A stretch of DNA of 34,944 nt, from the NCBI GenBank assembly GCA_028150825.1, contig JAOGIM010000020.1, forward strand, positions 1 to 34,944, written 5' to 3'. The notes below the pieces were generated by a model. The model did no database searches. It worked only from the letters and a program-made list of their open reading frames with translations, and had not been told where the DNA came from. Position numbers and translations under genes: made by a program. Within the stretch, counting starts at the first letter, position 1; each line of letters opens with the position of its first letter. Of this stretch, positions 26,956 through 33,544 are shown piece by piece. Source of the DNA: Paracoccaceae bacterium. Its GTDB lineage: Bacteria > Pseudomonadota > Alphaproteobacteria > Rhodobacterales > Rhodobacteraceae.

Positions 26956-28659
26956 TCAGGTACCGATGACTTCAACACTATTATTTGGTGATAGTGAAAT
27001 CGTCTTTTGCTTGCGGATATAATTTTCAACCACATCCCAAATTTCTGGCCCTTCGGTCCCTTCATTAACACTTGCCCACCCGGCTACCCAATAGGATTTT
27101 ATGGGATCAATCGTCGCACCAGTTTTTAGCAAAGTCATATCACTTATACGTTGACCCTGAGGTTTGGAAATATCAATTCGATAACCCAGTCCGCCAACTC
27201 GAACCATATCTCCACCCTGCTGGTAATAAGGATCAGGATTGAATAGGTTATCCGCCACATCTTCTAAAACGATGTGCAAAAATTCACCCGTCATTTGCGT
27301 TCGATAGGCTTGCGGATAACTCATGGATGTCACGTTCCAAATATCCTCACGGGTAATTTCTTGTCCAGGTAAAATGGACGGGCCCCATCTGACACCTGGG
27401 GATAGTGCAATATCTGCCTCACGTTCTTTAAGCAATGCGTCACAAATTAAATCATCCCAAGTACCATTGAAATTTCCACGCCTGTATAGCGTTTGATCAT
27501 CTGCAGTTTTGCCTATTACTTCAGAAAGTTGAGAGGCGTAGGGAGCACGCTGCTTTCTTATTAAATTAGAAATATAAGGGTCAGGAGCAATAACATCTGC
27601 AAAAACTGGAATTAGTTTATGTCGAAATCCCATCATCTGCCCATTCTTTACGTTAAGGTCAACACGAGAGACAAACTTCCCATTAGAGCCAGAGGCAACA
27701 ATAATCGTTTTACCAATTAAGATAGGTTCAGGTAGAGCATCGTGAGTATGGCCAGAAAGAATAACATCTATGCCGTCTACGCGCCCAGCCATCTGCTTGT
27801 CCACATCAAATCCATTATGGCTCAAGCAAACAACAAGTTCCGCGCCCGCAGCGCGAACTTCATCAACCATTGACTGCATATTTTCATCGCGAATTCCAAA
27901 CGAGTATTCTGGAAACATCCATCCAGGGTTTGCAATTGGCATATAAGGGAAAGCCTGCCCAATGATCGCAATTTTAACTCCACCTCTCTCAAAAAATTTG
28001 TATGGTGGGAACAACTCAGCAGGCTCATCCCATTCAGAATCAAAAATATTTTGACCTAGCGCAGCAAAGGGTAGTTTTCCCACAATTTCATTCACCCGAT
28101 CAGACCCCAAAGTAAATTCCCAATGAAATGTCATGGCATCTGGTTTCAAAGCATTCATGACATTTACCATATCCTGACCTTGAGTTTGATGACATGTGTA
28201 GCTTCCATGCCAGGTATCACCGCCATCAAGCAGTAAAGCGTCAGGCCGATCACTTCGAATTGAGTTTATAATAGTGGATACGCGATCCAAACCACCAACT
28301 CTTCCATATGTGCTGGCAAGGGAAGAAAAATCATCGAACGTCAGAGCATACGCAGATGGACTTTTGTCTTTTATACCATAAAATCTGCGGAAATCTGCGC
28401 CCGTTATGTGAGGAACTTTTCCTCTATTGTCACCTACACCTGTGTTTATTTCTGGCTCTCTAAAATAAATTGGTTTCATTTGGGCATGAATATCTGTGAT
28501 ATGAATGAGCGAGACATTACCAAAAGTCTTAAACTCCAATAGCTTATCTTGTGTAATTAATTGCTGCGCCGAAAGTTTACCCCAATTTCCAAAAGAAGAG
28601 GCACCATAGATAGCGGTGGTCGACATTGCTAATTGTAAAAAATCTCTACGTGATATCAT
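26956..28659 (-). CDS. soxB: Thiosulfohydrolase SoxB
   Basis: A 567-residue periplasmic dimanganese hydrolase that cleaves sulfate from SoxYZ-cysteine S-thiosulfonate. It has a twin-arginine start (MISRRDFLQ), then the metallophosphatase motifs HITDIHAQMKP, LLDGGDTWHGSYT, CLSHNGFDVDKQ and ILSGHTHD, and the 5'-nucleotidase-type C-terminal domain with GGDMVRVGGLGYRID. The ATG at 28659 is chosen over 28677 because it gives the standard SoxB N-terminus and has a weak GTGAG upstream. It is separated from soxA by a strong terminator-like hairpin, unusual inside a sox operon. Confidence 0.97.
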   Translation of the reverse strand: MISRRDFLQLAMSTTAIYGASSFGNWGKLSAQQLITQDKLLEFKTFGNVSLIHITDIHAQMKPIYFREPEINTGVGDNRGKVPHITGADFRRFYGIKDKSPSAYALTFDDFSSLASTYGRVGGLDRVSTIINSIRSDRPDALLLDGGDTWHGSYTCHQTQGQDMVNVMNALKPDAMTFHWEFTLGSDRVNEIVGKLPFAALGQNIFDSEWDEPAELFPPYKFFERGGVKIAIIGQAFPYMPIANPGWMFPEYSFGIRDENMQSMVDEVRAAGAELVVCLSHNGFDVDKQMAGRVDGIDVILSGHTHDALPEPILIGKTIIVASGSNGKFVSRVDLNVKNGQMMGFRHKLIPVFADVIAPDPYISNLIRKQRAPYASQLSEVIGKTADDQTLYRRGNFNGTWDDLICDALLKEREADIALSPGVRWGPSILPGQEITREDIWNVTSMSYPQAYRTQMTGEFLHIVLEDVADNLFNPDPYYQQGGDMVRVGGLGYRIDISKPQGQRISDMTLLKTGATIDPIKSYWVAGWASVNEGTEGPEIWDVVENYIRKQKTISLSPNNSVEVIGT

Positions 28660-28699
28660 CAGCTTACTCACATGCAATTTATTGAATGTTTAAATCTTT

Positions 28700-28728
28700 A
28701 AAAAAACCAGCTCCACGCTGGTTTTTTT
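28700..28728 (-). terminator. Intrinsic terminator between soxA and soxB
   Basis: A perfect 12-bp dyad, AAAAAAACCAGC and GCTGGTTTTTTT, with a 5-base loop ends in seven T on the minus strand, four bases after the soxA stop. The dyad is symmetric, so it would also work on the plus strand, but no plus-strand gene ends here. Partial read-through would set a lower level for soxBCDEF than for soxXYZA. Confidence 0.85.
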
Positions 28729-28732
28729 GGAG

Positions 28733-29566
28733 CTAGTTTCGTACAGACGGGGTTTCAACCGATAGACCGTTTCCCCGAGATGCCAAGTAAAGCTCTAAAG
28801 CTCTAAATTCAGGCCCACCTTCCTTGTAAGGCGTAGCACGAATATTTTTCATACAACCTTTAAAACGCGCGTGAATTGAATTCAATTTTGCATTTTTCAA
28901 TCGATAAGTTGGAAAGCCATTTATTTGTCCCTGCGACAAATGGTCCGCACGTATCATATTGCCATAGTTTTCTTCATGACAGTTCGCGCACGACATATCA
29001 AGTTGTCCAACTCTAGCGTAGTAAACGTCCTTACCCTTTTCCCAGAACTCAGCAGCATCACCATCCATTTTAACTTTTATAGGCATACCACGAGATTCTA
29101 AACCGATCAGAGCAGTCACGGCGGTCATGTTTTTAGAAGACCATTTCCACGACTCCGCACCCATGCGCTCCGTTCTACAACCGTTCACCAGATCTTCCAT
29201 CGTTTCAATCTGACCATTCGCAATTCTCGGCATGGACGCTCGTAGTCCCTTAAAACTGTTCATATCAGAGTGGCAGCTTGAGCAAGATTTCCCCGCTGTT
29301 CCATCTATTTTGTCGAAAAGATCTATGCCTTGATCAACAAACACAAAAGCGGGATTATCAAAGTCGTCCCTTTGAAGATCTTGCGTTTCGCTTTTGCGAA
29401 ATGTCCATCCAGAACGAACTTCATCGATTTCAGGGGTATGAGATTGAACAGACACTCTTACAGGTATATCTAATCCCTCAATTGATAGTTTTGCGTCTTC
29501 GTTGGCTGCCGCAAAAGAAGCAGCAAGTGTTATGGTGGATGCCATTAAGAGTTTCCACAAATTCAT
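28733..29566 (-). CDS. soxA: Diheme cytochrome SoxA of the SoxXA complex
   Basis: A 277-residue periplasmic cytochrome that with SoxX joins thiosulfate to the SoxY cysteine oxidatively. The signal peptide ends near residue 21. Two heme motifs are present, CSSCH (95-99) and CANCH (193-197), so this is the diheme type. The cysteine in RFKGCMKNIRA (C238) corresponds to the active-site cysteine persulfide that ligates the catalytic heme, and C130 in NGCRTERM is also conserved. It follows soxZ by 25 bases with an excellent ribosome site (AGGAGGAGA). Confidence 0.96.
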   Translation of the reverse strand: MNLWKLLMASTITLAASFAAANEDAKLSIEGLDIPVRVSVQSHTPEIDEVRSGWTFRKSETQDLQRDDFDNPAFVFVDQGIDLFDKIDGTAGKSCSSCHSDMNSFKGLRASMPRIANGQIETMEDLVNGCRTERMGAESWKWSSKNMTAVTALIGLESRGMPIKVKMDGDAAEFWEKGKDVYYARVGQLDMSCANCHEENYGNMIRADHLSQGQINGFPTYRLKNAKLNSIHARFKGCMKNIRATPYKEGGPEFRALELYLASRGNGLSVETPSVRN

Positions 29567-29591
29567 AATTGTCTCCTCCTGCTAAATCAAA

Positions 29592-29921
29592 TTATGTCAC
29601 TGAAATCGATTTAACTTTTTCGTATACCGAACCGTCATCGTCATACCACGTAAATTTAAACTCTCCAGTATCTGGAACAACAGACTCAAATTGGAAATAA
29701 GGGTTTGTTGAAATTGCTGGCTCTAAATTAACATCGATTACGTTTTGCCCGTTAAAATCGCACGTGAACCGATTTATGATGGACCGTGGTATTTTATTTC
29801 CATCTGAATCCTTACGCTGGCCAGATTCCATTTTATGGCTGATCAGTGTTTTAATAACAATTGTTTCCCCGGCAGATGCCGTTTTAGGAACCTTGACTCT
29901 AGGCTTAACTCCCTTGGCCAT
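29592..29921 (-). CDS. soxZ: SoxZ, scaffold subunit of the SoxYZ sulfur carrier
   Basis: A 109-residue immunoglobulin-like protein that pairs with SoxY. The family sequence runs PRVKVPKTASAGETIVIKTLISHKMESG, INRFTCDFNGQNVIDVNLEPAISTNPYFQFE and FKFTWYDDDGSVYE. It has no signal peptide of its own and is expected to be carried to the periplasm with SoxY through the Tat system. It lies 15 bases after soxY with AGAGGAGATAAAT as ribosome site. Length is normal. Confidence 0.97.
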   Translation of the reverse strand: MAKGVKPRVKVPKTASAGETIVIKTLISHKMESGQRKDSDGNKIPRSIINRFTCDFNGQNVIDVNLEPAISTNPYFQFESVVPDTGEFKFTWYDDDGSVYEKVKSISVT

Positions 29922-29936
29922 TATTTATCTCCTCTT

Positions 29937-30359
29937 TTAACCACCACAGCCACCAATAGTCACTTTAACAGTGGCTTGCGCTGTTTGAAATGTACCGTCT
30001 TCCATTTTTGCGACAGCAATCACATCTTGTGACTTTGCTAATCTAATACGAGTCGAACCAGACCTTGCAGCACTAAGTGGACCAAAGTTAAACGTTGCGA
30101 CTGCCGGAACCGGATTACCCGCCGCAAGTAGCATTATGCTGACCGCTCCAGGAGCAGAGACTGAAATTGGAACAGTATTTCCATTTTCTGCAATTTCAGG
30201 TGCGTCAAGCTCAATTACACCGTTACCCAGTTCAGCACCGCCTGTAAAAGCAGTAGTATGTTCATCGACAATTGATGCATGAGCTTGTGAGCCAAATATC
30301 GATCCTACGGCTAAAGCAGAACTTGCGGTCAAAATTAAATTTCTACGAGAAATGTGCAT
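29937..30359 (-). CDS. soxY: SoxY, sulfur-carrying subunit of SoxYZ
   Basis: A 140-residue periplasmic protein on which all Sox intermediates are carried. The twin-arginine start MHISRRNLILTASSALAVG is followed by an immunoglobulin-like domain. The chain ends with the diagnostic swinging arm GGCGG, whose cysteine bears the sulfur. The frame can begin at a GTG at 30368, but the ATG at 30359 with GGGTG upstream is preferred. The gap to soxX is small (14 bases), so the genes form one unit soxXYZA. Confidence 0.97.
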   Translation of the reverse strand: MHISRRNLILTASSALAVGSIFGSQAHASIVDEHTTAFTGGAELGNGVIELDAPEIAENGNTVPISVSAPGAVSIMLLAAGNPVPAVATFNFGPLSAARSGSTRIRLAKSQDVIAVAKMEDGTFQTAQATVKVTIGGCGG

Positions 30360-30373
30360 GTAAATCACCCATT

Positions 30374-30829
30374 TTAGTTTTCTTTAAGTGTCAAAAGGTA
30401 GGATAGAACATCTTCCACTTGTTGAGCGCTCAAAATCGTCTTACCAACAAACTTTTTCAAGTTCCTTGAGTATCCGCTGTCGCGATAAAAAGCCGGCATT
30501 ATGGTACCTTCAAACATCATTTTAGAGTTTACCAGCATTCCTCTTAACTCATGCTTTTCCCACCTATCAGCAACGCCGTCTAAGACCGGGCCAACTTCAC
30601 CGTGAAAAGACTGATCAAGCATTTCAGAATTCATATGGCACGCAAGGCAATTGCCCTGCTTTCTGTTCATGAATATTTTTCTTCCATTTACAGGATCGCC
30701 TAATTGCGCAGTCAAGCTTTCCATGACCGCACCATCTTCGAAAACAATTTCACTAGGCTTTACGACCTCGGAAAAAGATGAAGCTGCAGTCATTATCGTA
30801 ATAAAAAACGCTAATGCTATACGTCGCAT
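30374..30829 (-). CDS. soxX: Monoheme cytochrome SoxX of the SoxXA complex
   Basis: A 151-residue periplasmic cytochrome c. The signal peptide ends near residue 20. One heme motif, CLACH (61-65), is preceded by the SoxX phrase DPVNGRKIFMNRKQGN, and the axial methionine lies in GTIMPAFYR (M111). It receives electrons from SoxA during thiosulfate attachment. The ribosome site GGAGGGAAC is strong. The 61 bases between this gene and the inverted repeat after soxW leave room for a separate promoter, as at the equivalent junction in other sox clusters. Confidence 0.95.
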   Translation of the reverse strand: MRRIALAFFITIMTAASSFSEVVKPSEIVFEDGAVMESLTAQLGDPVNGRKIFMNRKQGNCLACHMNSEMLDQSFHGEVGPVLDGVADRWEKHELRGMLVNSKMMFEGTIMPAFYRDSGYSRNLKKFVGKTILSAQQVEDVLSYLLTLKEN

Positions 30830-30890
30830 GTTCCCTCCGAATTTATATTTACCTTGGAGATTACGTTAACAAGAAATTATGGAATCGCAA

Positions 30891-30918
30891 GAATAAATTC
30901 AAAGCATTGAATTTATTC
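30891..30918. promoter_or_regulatory. Perfect inverted repeat in soxW-soxX spacer, candidate SoxR operator or hairpin
   Basis: GAATAAATTCAA and TTGAATTTATTC form a perfect 12-bp dyad around AGCA, directly after the soxW stop codon. There is no T-run after it on the minus strand. SoxR is reported to bind a soxW-soxX intergenic site in a related thiosulfate oxidiser. The inner half ATTCA is shared with the dyad in the soxS/soxV spacer. A stable RNA hairpin at the soxW 3' end is the alternative reading. Confidence 0.5.
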
Positions 30919-31491
30919 TTATTTCTCTATTTTTCTGCGGTTATTAAATTTTTCAGCATGATATTTTTGAAAGCTCGCACCTGACTTTTCATAATGTTTT
31001 TCATTAACCCAAGTTAAAAGGTCACGCGTTGTACCCTTTGCGAAAGCCCCAGGCATAGACGCAATGATTGCCTGAGAGGCAGAAGATTTTCCAGGCACCT
31101 TCTCGGGAAAGAACATCATTGTGGGCGTAAATAATATCCCCCATTTAAGAATCATATCCTTTTCTTCTAAAATTTCTCCGTCAAAATCTGTAACTTCTAA
31201 ATTGCCAAACATATTTATTTGAACAACAAAAAAATTGTCGGAAATATAGTTACTAATGACATTATCAGAAAATACATTTTCATGCATTGTTTTGCAGTAA
31301 GCACAGTTTTGCTGTTCTATTATAATTGCAAGTCTTTTACCTGCTTCGTTTGCTTCTTCGAGATCCTCTCGCATATCTTTAAATGTTTCGCGCATCCAAT
31401 CCGCTTTGTGCAAGCCATCATCACCAAGTTCGGCAGCTTCCAAAGTAGCGGCAAAACTTAAAATCAATATTCCAAAAATTATTTTTTTCAT
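30919..31491 (-). CDS. soxW: Periplasmic thioredoxin SoxW
   Basis: A 190-residue exported thioredoxin-fold protein. A signal peptide (MKKIIFGILILSFAATLEAA) precedes the domain with the redox motif CAYC (residues 63-66) in EQQNCAYCKTMHENVF, and a cis-proline in LFTPTMMFFPE. SoxW receives electrons from SoxV and keeps Sox components reduced. The ATG at 31491 has GGGAC upstream and starts the signal peptide. An upstream ATG at 31515 would overlap soxV and is less likely. The coding sequence is strikingly A+T-rich compared with the housekeeping genes at the left of the window. Confidence 0.92.
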   Translation of the reverse strand: MKKIIFGILILSFAATLEAAELGDDGLHKADWMRETFKDMREDLEEANEAGKRLAIIIEQQNCAYCKTMHENVFSDNVISNYISDNFFVVQINMFGNLEVTDFDGEILEEKDMILKWGILFTPTMMFFPEKVPGKSSASQAIIASMPGAFAKGTTRDLLTWVNEKHYEKSGASFQKYHAEKFNNRRKIEK

Positions 31492-31499
31492 AATTGTCC

Positions 31500-32240
31500 C
31501 TATCCAAACTTCCAAAGATCTGGCGCGACTCGCAACATCCAGCCGGCAATAACATTCACATAATTTGTTGCAATTAAAATACTAAATACCAACAAAACCA
31601 TGCCTGTAAATTTTTCTACTTTTCCCAAATGCATTCTAAACGCTTTCGCCCAACTCAAAAATGGTCCAACGAAAACACTAGCAACGATGAAAGGAATGGT
31701 CATACCCATGCCATATGCTAAAAGAAGCATAGTGCCTTCGTAAATTGTTTCACTTCCTGCTGCAGTGAATAAAATTGTTGCTAAAATTGGTCCTACACAG
31801 GGTGTCCATCCAAAAGCAAAAGCAAAACCTAATAGAAAAGCCATGGCATAATTAACATTTTTTGTATTCCCAATTTCCAAAGTAAATTGTCTGTTGAGAA
31901 CTTCCAGTTTGAAAATTCCTAGAAAGTGCAATGCCATAATAAGAATGAGCCCAGCAGCGATCCAGCGCAAAGCACCGAACCATTCCCTAAGTAAGCCCCC
32001 AAATGCAGTGGCCGACGCACCCATTCCCACAAAAACTAGGATCATTCCTACCGAAAAAAGAAGCGCGCAAAAGAATATCCTGTATCTAACGCTTCTTTTG
32101 AGACCGTCGCCAGTATCCATATCTGCTAAAGCCATACCTGCAAGGTAGCTTAAATAAAACGGTACTATCGGCAAAACACACGGTGAAGCAAAGGACAAAA
32201 GTCCCGCAAAAGATGCGCCAAGAAGCGTTACCTCAAACAT
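31500..32240 (-). CDS. soxV: CcdA/DsbD-like thiol transporter SoxV
   Basis: A 246-residue inner-membrane protein with six predicted helices of the CcdA/DsbD family. It passes electrons from cytoplasmic thioredoxin to periplasmic thiol proteins. The two redox cysteines stand in the family contexts SPCVLPIVPFY (C21) and TPCVGPILAT (C148). The ATG at 32240 is used because it begins directly before the first membrane helix. The longer frame from 32267 would run through the divergent promoter. It is the first gene of the leftward sox operon, nine bases before soxW. Confidence 0.94.
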   Translation of the reverse strand: MFEVTLLGASFAGLLSFASPCVLPIVPFYLSYLAGMALADMDTGDGLKRSVRYRIFFCALLFSVGMILVFVGMGASATAFGGLLREWFGALRWIAAGLILIMALHFLGIFKLEVLNRQFTLEIGNTKNVNYAMAFLLGFAFAFGWTPCVGPILATILFTAAGSETIYEGTMLLLAYGMGMTIPFIVASVFVGPFLSWAKAFRMHLGKVEKFTGMVLLVFSILIATNYVNVIAGWMLRVAPDLWKFG

Positions 32241-32261
32241 GTAAGTGCGCCAGCTTGTTAA

Positions 32262-32285
32262 ACACATTCACAATATGTAATGTGT
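32262..32285. promoter_or_regulatory. Inverted repeat in the divergent soxV/soxS promoter, candidate SoxR operator
   Basis: ACACATT (32262-32268) and AATGTGT (32279-32285) form a perfect 7-bp dyad with a 10-base spacer in the middle of the 69-base interval between the two starts. On the plus strand it sits between and over a possible promoter, TTGTTA (32255-32260) and TAATGT (32278-32283) at 17-base spacing. An ArsR-type repressor here would shut off soxS and probably soxV together. The repeat is seen directly; SoxR as binder is inferred from the nearby soxR gene. Confidence 0.6.
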
Positions 32286-32309
32286 CTCAGTACAGTCAAT
32301 GGGTTTTTA

Positions 32310-32669
32310 ATGAAAAATACTATCATCTTCGTGATTGGGGTTTTTTTTCCACTCAATGTTTATAGCTCCGAACTTCTTATGGTCCGTGAACATGGATGTA
32401 CTTGGTGCGAAATATGGGAAGAAGAAATTGGTAATATTTATCCCAAGACCCAAGAAGGGAAATTTGCGCCTTTAAAACGTGTTGAGATTGACGAAATACA
32501 GGAAATTGGTAAATTTAATCCTCAAATTTTGTATACGCCAACTTTCTTACTATTGAGTGGCGGCAACGAAATTGGACGGATAGAAGGATATCCGGGTGAG
32601 GATTTCTTTTGGGCTCTTTTGAATCAACTACTGTTAAAAAAGACAAAATATAAGGAAACTTTAGAATGA
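32310..32669 (+). CDS. soxS: Periplasmic thioredoxin-like protein SoxS
   Basis: A 119-residue exported thiol-disulfide protein with a signal peptide (residues 1-20, YSS-ELL) and the redox pair CTWC in REHGCTWCEIWEEEIGNIYP, matching SoxS, which reactivates the SoxYZ carrier by reducing it. The cis-proline turn YTPTFLLLSGG is present. The frame opens at 32280 inside the operator dyad, but the ATG at 32310 begins the signal peptide and is preferred. Neither has a strong ribosome site. It overlaps the next gene by four bases. Confidence 0.9.
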   Translation: MKNTIIFVIGVFFPLNVYSSELLMVREHGCTWCEIWEEEIGNIYPKTQEGKFAPLKRVEIDEIQEIGKFNPQILYTPTFLLLSGGNEIGRIEGYPGEDFFWALLNQLLLKKTKYKETLE

Positions 32670-33157
32670 AAAAACTGTTTTTAATGTCACTTCTTCTCGC
32701 AATGCCATTAAAGGCAGAAGAAAGTGCATTCGTCGAGTTTAGAGCGCTTAAACCTGAAGTCTATCTTACTATGGCTCAAGCTGCCCTAACTCACTGTAGA
32801 GACGCTGGCTTTCAAGTTGGAGTAATGGTTACCGACAGATTTGGCATTCCACAAATTTTTCTCCGTGACAGGTACGCTGGTGTGCATGTATTTGAAATGA
32901 CCGAACGAAAGGCTTGGACGGCAGTAACATTTCGAACTTCAACCACCGAATTAGCAGATTTGACGCAACCTGGAACGACACTGTCTGGTCTGAGAGATCT
33001 ATCCAAATCAGTTCTCCTTGGCGGGGGCTTGCCCGTTATGGACGGTGATGGAAGTTTGGTCGCTGGTATTGGTATTTCTGGCGCTCCTAGCCCAGAAGAA
33101 GATGAAGCCTGCGCAATCGCGGGAATTGAAGCGATCGAAGATAAAATAGCATTTTAG
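32666..33157 (+). CDS. Exported HbpS/GlcG-family protein in the soxS operon
   Basis: A 163-residue protein with a signal peptide (residues 1-17, LKA-EES) and the GlcG/HbpS fold (formerly DUF336): LTMAQAALTHCRDAGFQVGVMVTDRFGIPQIFLRDRYA, then ERKAWTAVTFRTST, and GGGLPVMDGDGSLVAGIGISGAPSPEEDEACAIAGI. HbpS of Streptomyces binds heme and works with a redox-sensing kinase. Most other members have no known role. The mature protein has exactly two cysteines, C44 and C149, one in the first helix and one in the last. Its start overlaps the soxS stop (ATGA), placing it between the SoxS thiol protein and the SoxR repressor. Confidence 0.85.
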   Translation: MKKLFLMSLLLAMPLKAEESAFVEFRALKPEVYLTMAQAALTHCRDAGFQVGVMVTDRFGIPQIFLRDRYAGVHVFEMTERKAWTAVTFRTSTTELADLTQPGTTLSGLRDLSKSVLLGGGLPVMDGDGSLVAGIGISGAPSPEEDEACAIAGIEAIEDKIAF

Positions 33158-33166
33158 AGATACAAA

Positions 33167-33502
33167 TTGGCGCTACCGATAATATCAGAACATATCTCTC
33201 AGAAAGAAATCGACGGCATGTTGGACAATGCTATGACTGCTTCCAACTTTTTGAAAGCGATTAGTCATGAGGGTCGTTTGATGATACTCTGCTATTTAGC
33301 TTCGGGAGAAAAATCGGTTACCGACCTTGAAAGGCTCTTGTCATCAAGGCAAGCTGCTGTTTCACAACAATTATCGCGTCTCAGACTAGAAGGACTGGTT
33401 CAAGCCAGACGCGAAGGCAAGGTGATCTATTACACTTTAGCAGACAAACGCGCGACGCGCATATTGGACGTGGTTTATGATATTTTTTGCAAGGTCAGCT
33501 AA
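33167..33502 (+). CDS. soxR: ArsR-type sulfur-responsive repressor SoxR
   Basis: A 111-residue winged-helix regulator. The HTH lies in KSVTDLERLLSSRQAAVSQQLSRLRLEGLVQARREGKVIYYTL. Two cysteines, C42 in LMILCYLASGE and C108 in YDIFCKVS, match the positions of the sulfur-sensing pair in SoxR/SqrR/BigR-type regulators, which release DNA when the cysteines are bridged by sulfur. The start is uncertain: TTG at 33167 gives the full N-terminus, while ATG at 33218 gives a protein starting at MLDNAMTASN; neither has a strong ribosome site. It sits in the rightward operon after the HbpS-like gene. Confidence 0.92.
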   Translation: MALPIISEHISQKEIDGMLDNAMTASNFLKAISHEGRLMILCYLASGEKSVTDLERLLSSRQAAVSQQLSRLRLEGLVQARREGKVIYYTLADKRATRILDVVYDIFCKVS

Positions 33503-33544
33503 CAGACCCAGCTCATTTGGGTACATAAAACTTTGCTCGATCTA

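Noticed and set aside
28056-28250. CRISPR-like or tandem repeats anywhere in the window
   Set aside because: No regularly spaced repeat was seen on reading either strand; only isolated dyads and one homopolymer tract were found.
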